64,000 nucleotides of DNA from Lentisphaeria bacterium (GCA_017504435.1 JAFVRD010000053.1:124001-188000), one strand, 5' to 3'. Numbered from the stretch's first letter, positions 52,317 through 60,876 are shown. Numbers and translations: made by a program. Notes: a model not told the origin generated them from the sequence alone.

Positions 52317-52653
52317 AATACGGGGAAGGGTTTTTTGTACCCGTTTGAGGGTTGCAAAGCACTGGAAACGTGTTCCAGTGGTGCGTTGCAGCCCGTATTC
52401 ATCGAAGATGCTGGAAATGAATACGGGTAACAGCGTATCGCGGGTGTCCGTGCTTCGCAGTAAGCAGCCGGAGTTTTCTGGCAGAGAGCCGTGTTCCGTC
52501 AGGAACGTGCGAAAACGGTTCCCTGCTGCAGAAAATGCCTCGGGAAGGGTGTTTTCAGTGAAACCGTCCGGTATGAAGTCGGGCCGTCCATACGGCGGAA
52601 ACGCTCCCGCCGGAACGATGCGGCTTGGAGAAAAAAACGAAAGAAAGCAGATT
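52317..52653 (+). ncRNA. Structured leader RNA before rplV
   Basis: No gene is recognised in this 337-nt stretch, although one frame happens to stay open into rplV. Segment A (AATACGGG, 52317-52324) and segment C (ATGAATACGGG, 52417-52427) can each pair with segment B (CCCGTATTCAT, 52392-52402), so the helices A-B and B-C exclude each other. Between A and B a hairpin CACTGGAA/TTCCAGTG (52360-52367/52373-52380) is extended by TGCAA/TTGCA. More short stems occur downstream (TGCTT/AAGCA, GTTCC/GGAAC, GGCGG/CCGCC). I infer a cis-acting regulator of the operon, perhaps bound by one of its ribosomal proteins. Confidence 0.5.
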
Positions 52654-52986
52654 ATGGAAGTAAGAGCTTTAACCAAAAACGTCCGGATCTCCCCGGAAAA
52701 GGCGCGTCATGTTTCGCGTCTTATTCAGGGTAAGAGCGTGGCTGAAGCACTGGCGATCGTCGATCTGAGTCCGCGCAAAGCGGCTGCTCTTATCGGCAAG
52801 ACCCTGCGCTCCGCTATTGCCAATGCCGAGAATAACTGTGACGTTAATCGCAAGGCGCTCACCGTAAAAGCGGCCTTGGTCAGTCCGGGACCGATCATTC
52901 GGCGGTTCCGCCCGAAAGCACGTGGCTCGGCGGGTCGTATCCGTAAACGTACCAGCCACATGGAAGTCATTTTGACTGACAACTGA
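52654..52986 (+). CDS. rplV: 50S ribosomal protein L22
   Basis: ATG 52654 gives a 110-residue L22 with [20 protein letters not shown] at the start and [20 protein letters not shown] near the C-terminus, the loop region lining the exit tunnel. The frame continues open upstream but that part has no L22 similarity. Unusually, rplV is the first gene of the operon: rpsS and rplB, normally directly upstream, are absent and must lie elsewhere. Translation starts without a strong Shine-Dalgarno, which fits control by the structured leader. Confidence 0.95.
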   Translation: MEVRALTKNVRISPEKARHVSRLIQGKSVAEALAIVDLSPRKAAALIGKTLRSAIANAENNCDVNRKALTVKAALVSPGPIIRRFRPKARGSAGRIRKRTSHMEVILTDN

Positions 52987-53000
52987 GGAAGGAACAGATC

Positions 53001-53708
53001 GTGGGACAGAAAGTTAATCCGATCGGTTTGAGAACCGCCTTGACCAAAGATTGGGATTCCCGTTGGTTCGCCGACAGAAAAATTGCCGGCAAAACCCAGT
53101 TCGGGGACTGGTTGCATGAAGACCAGGAAATCCGTAAATTCATCAAGGAAAAATTTGCAGCGGCGGCGATTGCCCGGGTTCGTATCGAGCGTTTCGCCAA
53201 TCGTGTGCGTGTCACCATCGTGTCTGCCCGTCCGGGCGTCCTGATCGGCAAAAAAGGTGCCGAGCTGGACAACCTGCGTGCAGCGGTGGCGAAGTTGGCT
53301 GCGGACAAAGAAGTTTTCGTGGAAGTCGCAGAAATGCGCCGTGCGGAAACCTGTGCGCAGTTGGTTGCTGAGAGCGTTGCTCAGCAGTTGGAACGTCGTA
53401 TCGGTTTCCGCCGTGCGATGAAGCGTGCCATCCAGTCCGCCATGGATATGGGTGCCGACGGCATCAAAATTAACTGCGCCGGACGTTTGGGCGGAGCTGA
53501 GCTCGCCCGCGAGGAGCAGTACAAAGAGGGCCGGGTTCCGCTTCACACATTGAAAGCGAAAATCGACTACGGTTTTGTTGAGGCAAACACGACTGCCGGT
53601 AAGATCGGCGTCAAAGTTTGGATTTGTCATAAGGACTCTGCGGAGGAAGAAGATTATGCCGTTAATGCCAAAAAGGGTAAAGTACAGAAAGGTTCAGCGC
53701 GGAAGTAA
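53001..53708 (+). CDS. rpsC: 30S ribosomal protein S3
   Basis: GTG 53001, behind GAGGAAGGAA, gives 235 residues. [20 protein letters not shown], the KH-type [17 protein letters not shown] and the C-terminal [15 protein letters not shown] are all classic S3 blocks; S3 lines the mRNA entry site and helps unwind mRNA. A lysine-rich tail ([17 protein letters not shown]) overlaps the start of rplP by about 53 bp, so the tail and L16 start share DNA in different frames. Confidence 0.96.
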   Translation: MGQKVNPIGLRTALTKDWDSRWFADRKIAGKTQFGDWLHEDQEIRKFIKEKFAAAAIARVRIERFANRVRVTIVSARPGVLIGKKGAELDNLRAAVAKLAADKEVFVEVAEMRRAETCAQLVAESVAQQLERRIGFRRAMKRAIQSAMDMGADGIKINCAGRLGGAELAREEQYKEGRVPLHTLKAKIDYGFVEANTTAGKIGVKVWICHKDSAEEEDYAVNAKKGKVQKGSARK

Positions 53709-54069
53709 CGCCGGACTCGCCACTACCAACAATAAGTTGGATTTCGGCGATTTTGCGTTGCAGACCCTGACCCGCGGGTACATCACCAATAATCAAATCG
53801 AGGCTGCTCGTGTGGCTATCAACCGTCACCTGAAACGTCGCGGCCGTGTGTGGATTCGTATGTTCCCCTTCCGCTCCTTCACCAAGAAGCCGTTGGAAGT
53901 CCGTATGGGAAAAGGAAAAGGTGCCGTTGAAGGCTGGGTCGCTCCGGTCCTGCCTGGACGCGTACTGTTTGAAATCTCCGGTTGCAGCGAGGCTGTGGCT
54001 AAAGAAGCTATGAGTCGCGCCGCCAACAAGCTGTGCGTGCGTTGCAAATTCCTGGCACGTGAAGTTTGA
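53656..54069 (+). CDS. rplP: 50S ribosomal protein L16
   Basis: ATG 53656 ([16 protein letters not shown]) follows GGAGG within the end of rpsC; ATG 53665 (MPKRVKY) is the alternative. The 137-residue length matches L16. Motifs such as [38 protein letters not shown] and the C-terminal [11 protein letters not shown] confirm it. L16 organises the A-site side of the peptidyl-transferase centre. The long overlap with rpsC should couple the translation of the two genes. Confidence 0.95.
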   Translation: MPLMPKRVKYRKVQRGSNAGLATTNNKLDFGDFALQTLTRGYITNNQIEAARVAINRHLKRRGRVWIRMFPFRSFTKKPLEVRMGKGKGAVEGWVAPVLPGRVLFEISGCSEAVAKEAMSRAANKLCVRCKFLAREV

Positions 54070-54082
54070 GTGAGGCCATAAG

Positions 54083-54286
54083 ATGAAGAATAAAGAAATT
54101 CGTGAAATGACCGATGCCGAATTGACTGCAAAAGTAGTCGATTTCAAGCGGGAAAAATTGAATCTGAAAATCCAGTCCCGTACCGGGCAGCTGGAAAAAA
54201 CCGCCCGTGTCCGTGAGGTTCGCCGCGACATTGCTCGCTGCCTGACCGAACTGGCTGCGCGTGCGGCTAACGCCGAGGTGAAGTAA
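54083..54286 (+). CDS. rpmC: 50S ribosomal protein L29
   Basis: This 67-residue protein forms the two-helix hairpin of L29: [20 protein letters not shown], then [20 protein letters not shown] and [13 protein letters not shown]. It sits near the tunnel exit beside L23. The gene is 13 bp after rplP and overlaps rpsQ by one base (TAATG). Order rplP-rpmC-rpsQ is the general bacterial one. Confidence 0.95.
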   Translation: MKNKEIREMTDAELTAKVVDFKREKLNLKIQSRTGQLEKTARVREVRRDIARCLTELAARAANAEVK

Positions 54287-54561
54287 TGAGTGAGAATACT
54301 GTCTCCCGCGGCAACCGCAAAGAGCGTGTCGGCGTCGTCGTCAGTGACGTGCAGAACAAGACCATCATTGTGAAGGTCGAACGCCGTACGACTCATCCGT
54401 TGTACCGCAAAGTCGTCAAAGTCAGCAAAAATTTTGCTGTTCATGATGAGAATAACGTGGCGAAGAAAGGCGATACCGTCCGCATTGGCGAGACCCGTCC
54501 TCTGAGCCGTAACAAATGCTGGCGGCTGATCGAAATCATCAGCAACGCAGTGCAGGAGTAA
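54286..54561 (+). CDS. rpsQ: 30S ribosomal protein S17
   Basis: The 91-residue OB-fold protein shows [40 protein letters not shown] and [20 protein letters not shown], all standard S17 blocks. It binds 16S rRNA helices early in small-subunit assembly. Start overlaps the rpmC stop (TAATG) and the gene is followed 6 bp later by rplN. Confidence 0.95.
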   Translation: MSENTVSRGNRKERVGVVVSDVQNKTIIVKVERRTTHPLYRKVVKVSKNFAVHDENNVAKKGDTVRIGETRPLSRNKCWRLIEIISNAVQE

Positions 54562-54567
54562 CGAATA

Positions 54568-54933
54568 ATGATTCAGACGCAAACAATTCTTGAAGTCGCC
54601 GACAACAGCGGTGCCAAGTCCTTGCTGACGATTCAGGTTCTCGGACAGGCCAAAAAAATCGCCCATGTCGGTGATGTGGTCAGCGCTGCGGTTGAAACCG
54701 CGCTGCCCGACGGCACGGTCAAACGTCGTCAGCGGGTCCGGGCGGTTATCGTCCGTACCAAAGCTAAAATCCGTCGTCCCGATGGCTCTTATCTGAGTTT
54801 TGATGAGAATGCCGCCGTGGTTATCGACAAGGAAAACAATCCCATCGGGACCCGTATTTTCGGACCCGTTGCGCGCGAACTCCGCGAGAAGAACTTCATG
54901 AAGATCATCTCGCTTGCGCCGGAGGTGCTGTAA
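54568..54933 (+). CDS. rplN: 50S ribosomal protein L14
   Basis: The 121-residue protein begins [20 protein letters not shown], the L14 signature, and retains [39 protein letters not shown] and [21 protein letters not shown]14 lies at the subunit interface and forms bridge B8; it is also the binding site for the silencing factor RsfS. It ends in TAATG, overlapping rplX. Confidence 0.96.
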   Translation: MIQTQTILEVADNSGAKSLLTIQVLGQAKKIAHVGDVVSAAVETALPDGTVKRRQRVRAVIVRTKAKIRRPDGSYLSFDENAAVVIDKENNPIGTRIFGPVARELREKNFMKIISLAPEVL

Positions 54934-55247
54934 TGAATACGTTCCATGTCAAAAAAGGCGATAAAGTAGTGGTCAATGCCGGTAACTTCAAAGGTGCCGA
55001 AGCCACTGTCACTGCTATTCTGCCCGCCAAAGAGCGTGTCGTGCTTGAACTTGCCAGCGGCGAGAACAAACTCGGCAAACGCACTGTAAAAAAGAGCAAA
55101 GCCAACCCCAATGGCGGTTTGGTCGAGCGTGCTGTCTCAGTTGCCGTTTCCAACGTCGCATTGACCGAGGAATGCAAAAAGGCGAAACTTGAGGCCAAAA
55201 ACGCCCGCCGTGCCGCAAAAGCGGCGGCTAAAGCCAAGACGGAGTAA
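54933..55247 (+). CDS. rplX: 50S ribosomal protein L24
   Basis: The KOW motif sits at the N-terminus ([20 protein letters not shown]) and is followed by the conserved [15 protein letters not shown]. The 104 residues end with an alanine/lysine-rich helix ([17 protein letters not shown]) that is longer than in most L24 proteins and may be a lineage-specific rRNA-binding tail. L24 starts large-subunit assembly. It overlaps rplN and is followed 6 bp later by rplE. Confidence 0.93.
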   Translation: MNTFHVKKGDKVVVNAGNFKGAEATVTAILPAKERVVLELASGENKLGKRTVKKSKANPNGGLVERAVSVAVSNVALTEECKKAKLEAKNARRAAKAAAKAKTE

Positions 55248-55253
55248 TCGATT

Positions 55254-55790
55254 ATGCCCGATATGAAGAAAAAGTATAGCGAGGAAGTCCGTTCCGCGCT
55301 TGCCGAAAAACTCGGCATCAAAAATGTGATGCAGATTCCGAAAATCGAGAAGATCGTGATCTCCACCGGTATCGGATCTGATAAAGAGCGTGATGCATTT
55401 GCTGAAGCTCAGAAACACATTGCTGCGATGACCGGTCAGAAACCGATCGTCTGCAAAGCCCGTAAAAACGTGTCCAACTTCAAGCTGCGTGTTGGAATGC
55501 CGGTCGGTGTTATGGTCACCCTCCGCGGCAACCGGATGTATGAATTTCTGGATCGTTTTGTCCACAATGCCCTCCCGCGTGTGCGTGACTTCCGTGGTAT
55601 TCCGAAAAGCGGTTTCGACGGTGTCGGCAACTACAACATGGGTATTCAGGACGTGTCGGTTTTCACCGAGGTCGATGCTGACAAGCTGAAATATCCTCTC
55701 GGTGTGAATATCGCGATCGTCACCACCGCCAAAAATGACGAAGGTGCGCGTGAATTGCTTAAAATGATGGAAGTTCCCTTCGCGGAATAA
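55254..55790 (+). CDS. rplE: 50S ribosomal protein L5
   Basis: This 178-residue L5 shows IEKIVISTGIGSDKERDAF, AMTGQKPIVCKARKNVSNFK, LRVGMPVGVMVTLRGNRMYE and FRGIPKSGFDGVGNYNMGI. L5 binds 5S rRNA and contacts the P-site tRNA. Sequence and length are ordinary and the start context is acceptable. The gene precedes rpsN by 18 bp. Confidence 0.96.
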   Translation: MPDMKKKYSEEVRSALAEKLGIKNVMQIPKIEKIVISTGIGSDKERDAFAEAQKHIAAMTGQKPIVCKARKNVSNFKLRVGMPVGVMVTLRGNRMYEFLDRFVHNALPRVRDFRGIPKSGFDGVGNYNMGIQDVSVFTEVDADKLKYPLGVNIAIVTTAKNDEGARELLKMMEVPFAE

Positions 55791-55808
55791 TAAAAGGGGT
55801 AGAACAAA

Positions 55809-55994
55809 ATGGCTAAACTCAGTTTGATTGTCAAGGCGAACCGCCCCAACAAATTCGCGGTCCGGAACTACACCCGCTGCAAAGCGTGCGGTCGTCCCCG
55901 TGCCTATATCGGTAAATTTCAGCTCTGCCGTATCTGCTTCCGTGAAATGGCCTCCAAAGGTCTGATCCCGGGCGTGACCAAAGCGAGCTGGTAA
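55809..55994 (+). CDS. rpsN: 30S ribosomal protein S14, zinc-binding type
   Basis: A 61-residue protein with two CxxC pairs, [10 protein letters not shown] and [20 protein letters not shown]. It is the short, zinc-ribbon (C+) S14 rather than the roughly 100-residue zinc-free form. AAGGGG precedes the ATG. S14 is a late-assembling head protein. Together with the zinc form of L32 in this window, it suggests that the organism relies on zinc-dependent ribosomal proteins. Confidence 0.95.
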   Translation: MAKLSLIVKANRPNKFAVRNYTRCKACGRPRAYIGKFQLCRICFREMASKGLIPGVTKASW

Positions 55995-56019
55995 GTAAAT
56001 TGGTGAAAGGAAATATATT

Positions 56020-56415
56020 ATGAGTATGCAAGATCCGATCGCCGATATGCTGACCCGGATTCGCAATGCGGCTTCTGCAGGATTGGAAAAAGTTTCCATG
56101 CCGCTTTCCAAAGAGAAAAAGGCGATTGCAGAAGTGCTGAAAGAGGAAGGTTACCTCACTAAAGTCGGCATTGTCGGTGAAGGCGTAAAAAGCCAAATCG
56201 TCGTTGAGCTCAAATATGTGGGCGAAAAGGCGGTCATCGAAGGCATTGAACGCGTCAGTAAATCCTCCTGCCGTATCCATTGCGGCAGCCGTGAGATTCC
56301 GCGCGTCCGCAACGGTCTGGGAATCGTCGTTCTCTCCACCCCCAAGGGTATCATGAGCGGTCGTAAAGCTGCTCAGGAGAATGTCGGTGGCGAAATTCTC
56401 TGCCGTGTCTGGTAA
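56020..56415 (+). CDS. rpsH: 30S ribosomal protein S8
   Basis: The 131 residues start MSMQDPIADMLTRIRNAASA and end with GLGIVVLSTPKGIMSGRKAA followed by NVGGEILCRVW, the standard S8 N- and C-terminal signatures. In many bacteria S8 binds its own spc mRNA to limit operon expression; whether the rplE/rpsN junction here has such a site was not clear by eye. GAAAGGA precedes the ATG. Confidence 0.96.
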   Translation: MSMQDPIADMLTRIRNAASAGLEKVSMPLSKEKKAIAEVLKEEGYLTKVGIVGEGVKSQIVVELKYVGEKAVIEGIERVSKSSCRIHCGSREIPRVRNGLGIVVLSTPKGIMSGRKAAQENVGGEILCRVW

Positions 56416-56441
56416 TTAACACAAAGTGGGAAAAATAAATC

Positions 56442-56975
56442 ATGTCCCGTATCGGTAAAAAACCTGTAGATATTCCTGCCGGCGTCAAAGTGACGGTCGC
56501 TGACGGTGGAATCGTGGTCGAGGGCAAAAGCAAACTCTCGATGACTCTGCCTCCGCACGTTATTGCCGAAGTCAAGGAGAATCAGGTTCTGGTTTCCGCC
56601 GCTGACGAGAGCCGTGCCGCAAATGCGATGCACGGACTTGCCCGCAGCTTGATCCAGAACATGGTCATTGGTGTTTCTCAGGGCTTCAAAAAGGAGCTCC
56701 AGATCGTTGGTATCGGTTATAAAGCGGCAGTTGCCGGAAACAAATTGAATTTGTCTCTCGGTTACTCCCATCCGATCGAATTTATGATTCCGGAAGGTAT
56801 CAAAGTTACGGTCACTCCTGAGAACAAGATCCTCATTGAAGGATGCGACAAGCAGTTGGTCGGTGAGACCGCCGCTCAGATCCGCCGTTTCCGTAAACCT
56901 GAGCCGTACAAAGGCAAAGGTATCCGTTACGTCGATGAGCGCATTGTCCTTAAAGAAGGTAAATCCGTTGGTTGA
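56442..56975 (+). CDS. rplF: 50S ribosomal protein L6
   Basis: The 177-residue protein carries MSRIGKKPVDIPAGVKVTV, GVSQGFKKELQIVGIGYKAA and the C-terminal IRRFRKPEPYKGKGIRYVDE. These are the two repeated L6 domains, placed near the sarcin-ricin loop. Length and motifs are normal. It is followed by rplR after 28 bp. Confidence 0.96.
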   Translation: MSRIGKKPVDIPAGVKVTVADGGIVVEGKSKLSMTLPPHVIAEVKENQVLVSAADESRAANAMHGLARSLIQNMVIGVSQGFKKELQIVGIGYKAAVAGNKLNLSLGYSHPIEFMIPEGIKVTVTPENKILIEGCDKQLVGETAAQIRRFRKPEPYKGKGIRYVDERIVLKEGKSVG

Positions 56976-57003
56976 TAACCGGCGGTGTTAGGAGAATATA
57001 GAA

Positions 57004-57366
57004 ATGTCTGTATTGGATAAAAAATCGCAGCGCGCACGTCGTCATGCCCGGATCCGTAAAAAGATCTCCGGTACTGCAGACCGTCCCCGTTTCTGCGTCA
57101 GCATCACCGACAGCAATATCTATTGCCAGTTCATTGATGATGTCAACGGCAAAACGCTGGCGTCAGTGTCCACGCTTTCCGCTGCTTTCAAAGCTGAAAA
57201 CGGCAAAGCGAATATGGCTGGTGCCGCACTGCTCGGCAAAATGGCTGCGGAAGCGGCGAAATCCGTGAGTATTTCCGAAGTGGTCTTTGACCGTTCCGGC
57301 TATCAGTTCCACGGTCGTGTCAAAGCGATCGCCGAAGCTGCCCGCGAACAGGGTCTCAAGTTCTAA
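57004..57366 (+). CDS. rplR: 50S ribosomal protein L18
   Basis: The 120 residues contain RRHARIRKKISGTADRPRFC, SITDSNIYCQFIDDVNGKTL and VVFDRSGYQFHGRVKAIAEA with AREQGLKF at the end, all typical L18. It binds 5S rRNA with L5. AGGAGAATATAGAA precedes the ATG. The neighbour rpsE begins 10 bp later. Confidence 0.95.
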   Translation: MSVLDKKSQRARRHARIRKKISGTADRPRFCVSITDSNIYCQFIDDVNGKTLASVSTLSAAFKAENGKANMAGAALLGKMAAEAAKSVSISEVVFDRSGYQFHGRVKAIAEAAREQGLKF

Positions 57367-57376
57367 GGAGCGAACA

Positions 57377-57895
57377 ATGGGTAAACGTGAAAATTTCGGC
57401 GAACCCGCAGTCGTCAGCGAATTTGACGAAAGCGTGATCGCTATCAACCGCAGCGCGAAAGTCGTCAAAGGCGGCAAAAACTTCAGTTTCGGCGCGCTGG
57501 TCGTGGTCGGTGACCGCAATGGCCGGGTCGGTTACGGTTACGGAAAAGCGAACGAAGTCAGCGATGCCATCCGCAAAGGCAGCGAAGCTGCCCGTCGCAA
57601 TCTGGTGCGTATTCCGATGAATGGTCAGACTCTTCCGCACGAAATCGAAGTCAAATTCGGTGGTGCGCGGGTACTGCTCCGTCCGGCATCAGCCGGTACC
57701 GGTTTGATCGCCGGTGGTGCGGTCCGTTCCATTCTGGAACTTGGCGGTGTCAAAGACGTGTTGGCTAAATCTCTGGGCGCAGCGAATGCTTCCAACGTGA
57801 CCAAAGCCACGTTCAAAGCTATCGCCGGTCTTTCCACCCGCAGCGAGGTCATGGCCCGTCGCGGATTGGCGAAAGAAGCCGCAGAAAGCAACTAA
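57377..57895 (+). CDS. rpsE: 30S ribosomal protein S5
   Basis: ATG 57377 follows AAGGAG and gives 172 residues; an open frame upstream belongs to rplR DNA. The double-stranded RNA-binding region RSAKVVKGGKNFSFGALVVV and the C-terminal RSILELGGVKDVLAKSLGAA are diagnostic. S5 takes part in decoding accuracy and mRNA unwinding. Immediately downstream one expects rpmD (L30), but only 15 bp separate it from rplO, so L30 is missing here. Confidence 0.95.
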   Translation: MGKRENFGEPAVVSEFDESVIAINRSAKVVKGGKNFSFGALVVVGDRNGRVGYGYGKANEVSDAIRKGSEAARRNLVRIPMNGQTLPHEIEVKFGGARVLLRPASAGTGLIAGGAVRSILELGGVKDVLAKSLGAANASNVTKATFKAIAGLSTRSEVMARRGLAKEAAESN

Positions 57896-57910
57896 TCGAG
57901 GGATTGAAAG

Positions 57911-58357
57911 ATGAAACTTCATGATATGAGTCCGACTCCGGGTTCCCGCAAGCCGCGCAAACGCGTGGGCCGCGGTGACAGTTCTGGTCTCGGCAAAACT
58001 GCCGGTCGTGGTGAAAAAGGACAGAAGTCCCGTTCCGGCGCGAAGATCCGTCCCTTCTTCGAGGGTGGTCAGATTCCGCTGTTCCGTCGTTTGCCGAAAC
58101 GCGGTTTCAAAAACGCCGACCGTATTGTCTATGCTCTGGTCAACCTGAGTGTTCTGGAAAGCAATTTCCAGGCTGGTGATGTGGTTGATCTGGCGAGCTT
58201 GCACGAGAAAAAACTTCTCGGCAAAGGCGATACGATCATCAAAGTTCTTGCCAATGGCGAGATCAGCAAAGCACTGACTGTCAAAGCTCAGAAATTCTCC
58301 GCGGCTGCCGCGGCGAAGATCCAGGCTGTCGGCGGTACAGTGGAAATCGTTGACTGA
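57911..58357 (+). CDS. rplO: 50S ribosomal protein L15
   Basis: A 148-residue protein with MKLHDMSPTPGSRKPRKRVG, the glycine-rich GRGDSSGLGKTAGRGEKGQK and RPFFEGGQIPLFRRLPKRGF, characteristic of L15. L15 is a late-assembling large-subunit protein. It sits 15 bp after rpsE and 14 bp before secY, as in the general spc operon. Confidence 0.95.
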   Translation: MKLHDMSPTPGSRKPRKRVGRGDSSGLGKTAGRGEKGQKSRSGAKIRPFFEGGQIPLFRRLPKRGFKNADRIVYALVNLSVLESNFQAGDVVDLASLHEKKLLGKGDTIIKVLANGEISKALTVKAQKFSAAAAAKIQAVGGTVEIVD

Positions 58358-58371
58358 AAAGGACATCAAAT

Positions 58372-59742
58372 ATGTGGCGTGCGTTATTGAATGCTTGGAA
58401 AGTCAAGGAGCTGCGCAGCAGACTTCTGTTCACAGCCTTGATTATTGTGCTGGTGCGTTTTGCCAGCAGTATTCCGTGCCCCGGAGTTGATCCGACCGCA
58501 CTCAAAGGGTTCATCGACAGCGTCACACAAAACAGCAGCAGCGGCGGCGGTGTAATGGCGATGATCGACCTGTTTTCCGGTGGAGCCATGACGCATTTTG
58601 CGTTAGGTGCGCTGGGCATCATGCCTTACATCACCGCTTCGATCATCATGCAGCTGCTGGTACCGGTGATCCCTGCGTTGGAAAAAATGCAGCGTGAGGG
58701 AGAATCCGGTCGCGGCAAAATCACCCAGTATACCCGTTATCTGACTTTGGTCGTTTGCGCGGTGCAGGGTGTGATGGTGGCGATGGCAATGATCAATCCG
58801 TCCCGGATCGGTCTGCCTGAGCCGATGATGCCGCTTTTCATCGGTAATCCGGTGCTTTTCATAATAGTCAACGTTTTTGTGCTGACCTGCACAACGATGG
58901 TTTTTATGTGGCTCGGTGAACAGATCACGGAGCGTGGTATCGGTAACGGTGTATCGTTGATCATTACCATTGGTATTGTTTCGCGTATGCCGGAAGCGGT
59001 GTTGCAATTGATCAAAATGACTTCTGACGGCGGATCACTGCGTTTGGTGCATCTGCTGTTGTTGGTTGCGGTGTTTTTTGTCGTTACTGCGGCGACGATC
59101 CTGCTTTCGCAGGGTTATCGCCGGATTCCGATTCAGATGGTTCGCAAAAGCAGTGTCGGCAGAATGACCGATGGTTCGACCTATATGCCGCTGAAGGTTA
59201 ATTTTGCCAACGTTATGCCGATTATTTTTGCCGGTGCATTGATGATGTTCCCGTCAATGATATTTTCTTCATTGGCCCAACGTCCTGATGCGGCGAAGAT
59301 CTGGACGACACTGGCGATAGCGTTTCAGCATGATAAACTTACCTATGCGGTGGTTTATGGTCTGCTGATCATATTGTTCAGTTTCTTCTGGGTCGCCAAT
59401 CAATTCAATCCGTTGCAGATCGCAGATAATCTGAAAAAGGAAGGCGCGTATATTCCAGGAATCAGTCCTGGACAGCCGACTGCAGATTTTCTGGATTCCG
59501 CGATGACCCGGGTGACTACCGGCGGAGCAGTATTTCTGCTTGTGCTGGCGTTGTTCCCGATGTTCCTTTACAATACTTTCGGAATACCGTTTATGGTGGC
59601 GCAGTTTTTCGGAGGTACCAGTTTGCTCATTATGGTTGGTGTGGTACTGGACACGATGAGTCAATTGGAATCTCATTTAACGATGCGTCATTATGATGGA
59701 TTCCTGAAAAGCGGACGGCTGCGCAGCCGTTCCAATAACTGA
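58372..59742 (+). CDS. secY: Protein translocase subunit SecY
   Basis: The 456-residue, ten-helix channel subunit has the plug and helix-2 block SSGGGVMAMIDLFSGGAMTH followed by GIMPYITASIIMQLL, ITERGIGNGVSLIIT, and ENLKKEGAYIPGISPG-like IADNLKKEGAYIPGISPG with GQPTADFLD. These are highly conserved SecY segments. It forms the SecYEG channel in the cytoplasmic membrane and follows rplO closely. Genes usually placed after it (adk, map, infA, rpmJ) are replaced by cmk. Confidence 0.96.
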   Translation: MWRALLNAWKVKELRSRLLFTALIIVLVRFASSIPCPGVDPTALKGFIDSVTQNSSSGGGVMAMIDLFSGGAMTHFALGALGIMPYITASIIMQLLVPVIPALEKMQREGESGRGKITQYTRYLTLVVCAVQGVMVAMAMINPSRIGLPEPMMPLFIGNPVLFIIVNVFVLTCTTMVFMWLGEQITERGIGNGVSLIITIGIVSRMPEAVLQLIKMTSDGGSLRLVHLLLLVAVFFVVTAATILLSQGYRRIPIQMVRKSSVGRMTDGSTYMPLKVNFANVMPIIFAGALMMFPSMIFSSLAQRPDAAKIWTTLAIAFQHDKLTYAVVYGLLIILFSFFWVANQFNPLQIADNLKKEGAYIPGISPGQPTADFLDSAMTRVTTGGAVFLLVLALFPMFLYNTFGIPFMVAQFFGGTSLLIMVGVVLDTMSQLESHLTMRHYDGFLKSGRLRSRSNN

Positions 59743-59758
59743 GCGTAACGGTATTTGC

Positions 59759-60397
59759 ATGAGTACTGTAGTTGCTATCGACGGGCCGGCCGGAGCCGGA
59801 AAAAGCACGGTCGCCCGCCGTTTGGCAGAACGCTTGGGTTATGCGTATATAAATACCGGAAGTCTTTACCGTGCATTAGCGTTTGCGGCAAAGAGTTCCG
59901 GTATTGCGTTTTCTGAAATCGATGCCGGATTTCTCAACCGTTGTGAACTGGAATTCCGGGGGGCAGATCTTTATCTCAACGGGTGTAAACTGGGAGATGA
60001 ATTGCGGGCTCCGGAATGTGCACAGGGGGCGAGTGTGATCTCCGGCAATCCGCTGGTACGGGATTATCTGATGCCGGTGCAGCGGAACTCTGCAAACGGT
60101 CAATGGATCGTGATGGAGGGGCGTGATATCGGGACGGTGGTATTTCCGGATGCCGAAAAAAAATTTTTTGTGACAGCCTCTCCTGAAGAACGTGCCCGCC
60201 GTCGTATGGCGCAAAGTTCTGAAGTCGCAGCAGATGCGACATTTGAATCTATTTTGGCAGACATTATTGCCCGTGATGAGCGTGATTCCAAACGGGCGAT
60301 CGCTCCCTTGAAACAGGCTGCCGATGCGGTGTTGGTGGATACGACCGGCATGAGCATTGACGAAGTGGTCGAATATATTGCGGAAATGTGCCGTTAA
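59759..60397 (+). CDS. cmk: Cytidylate kinase
   Basis: ATG 59759 opens a 212-residue P-loop kinase: VAIDGPAGAGKSTVARRLAE (Walker A), YINTGSLYRALAFAAK for the CMP-binding region and WIVMEGRDIGTVVFPDAEKK. These fit bacterial Cmk, which phosphorylates CMP and dCMP. No strong ribosome-binding site was found. It is unusual to see cmk next to secY, and its presence suggests a lineage-specific end to the operon. Confidence 0.93.
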   Translation: MSTVVAIDGPAGAGKSTVARRLAERLGYAYINTGSLYRALAFAAKSSGIAFSEIDAGFLNRCELEFRGADLYLNGCKLGDELRAPECAQGASVISGNPLVRDYLMPVQRNSANGQWIVMEGRDIGTVVFPDAEKKFFVTASPEERARRRMAQSSEVAADATFESILADIIARDERDSKRAIAPLKQAADAVLVDTTGMSIDEVVEYIAEMCR

Positions 60398-60481
60398 ATG
60401 GCATGTAATGATATTCTGCACGCATTTCCTTCCGATTGATTTTCAGCACGTAAAAATATTGTACTGATGCTGAATATCCGC

Positions 60482-60510
60482 TTGTAAAAATCCTTTCCGG
60501 GTGCTATATT
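60482..60510 (+). promoter_or_regulatory. Promoter of the ACT/UPF0210 pair
   Basis: TTGTAA (60482-60487), a 17-bp spacer and TATATT (60505-60510), about 76 bp before the start. The promoter at 11092 has the same -35 and -10 boxes and a GC before the -10. Confidence 0.6.
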
Positions 60511-60586
60511 TTAGGCTGAAAATCATGGTCTGAAAAATATAGTATCTGCAGATATTTTCTGATTGAATTTACGGGAGAAAAGGTTT

Positions 60587-60856
60587 ATGAAAGCGGTTAT
60601 AAGCGTAGTTGGCAAAGACACATTCGGAATTATTGCCAAAGTCAGTGCAGTATGTGCCGGAGATCAGGTGAATATTCAGGATATATCCCAAACGGTTTTG
60701 CAGGATTATTTTTCCATGATCATGCTGGTGGATATCTCCCGGATATCGGTGCCGTTTGCAGATTTTGTTGATCAGATGAGTCGTCTCGGAGAGGAAAATA
60801 ATCTGGAGATCCACGCCATGCATGAAGATATATTCAATGCCATGCACCGGATTTGA
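60587..60856 (+). CDS. ACT-domain protein, UPF0237 family
   Basis: ATG 60587 follows GGGAGAAAAGG and gives 89 residues with a single ACT fold: [39 protein letters not shown] and [23 protein letters not shown]0237 members are proposed small-molecule-sensing regulators of the partner UPF0210 protein; neither is well characterised. The gene is 20 bp before that partner, so they form a two-gene unit. The cellular role is unknown. Confidence 0.85.
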   Translation: MKAVISVVGKDTFGIIAKVSAVCAGDQVNIQDISQTVLQDYFSMIMLVDISRISVPFADFVDQMSRLGEENNLEIHAMHEDIFNAMHRI

Positions 60857-60876
60857 ATTGCAGGGGAATATTGATT

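Noticed and set aside
52345-52653. An open frame continuous with rplV that would add 103 residues to L22
   Set aside because: It has no L22 or other family similarity, lies over strong RNA stems, and the L22 N-terminus at ATG 52654 is canonical. The open frame is probably chance.
52306-52653. The rplV leader as RNase P RNA, tmRNA or SRP RNA
   Set aside because: None of their hallmark conserved segments was found, such as the GAGGAAAGTCC of RNase P or the T-arm 3' end of tmRNA.
53662-54666. Long minus-strand open frames opposite ribosomal genes (also at 52725-53630 and 55137-56111)
   Set aside because: Strong codon bias of ribosomal genes leaves the opposite strand open; none has a recognisable domain.
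57896-57910. A missed rpmD between rpsE and rplO
   Set aside because: Only 15 bp are available.
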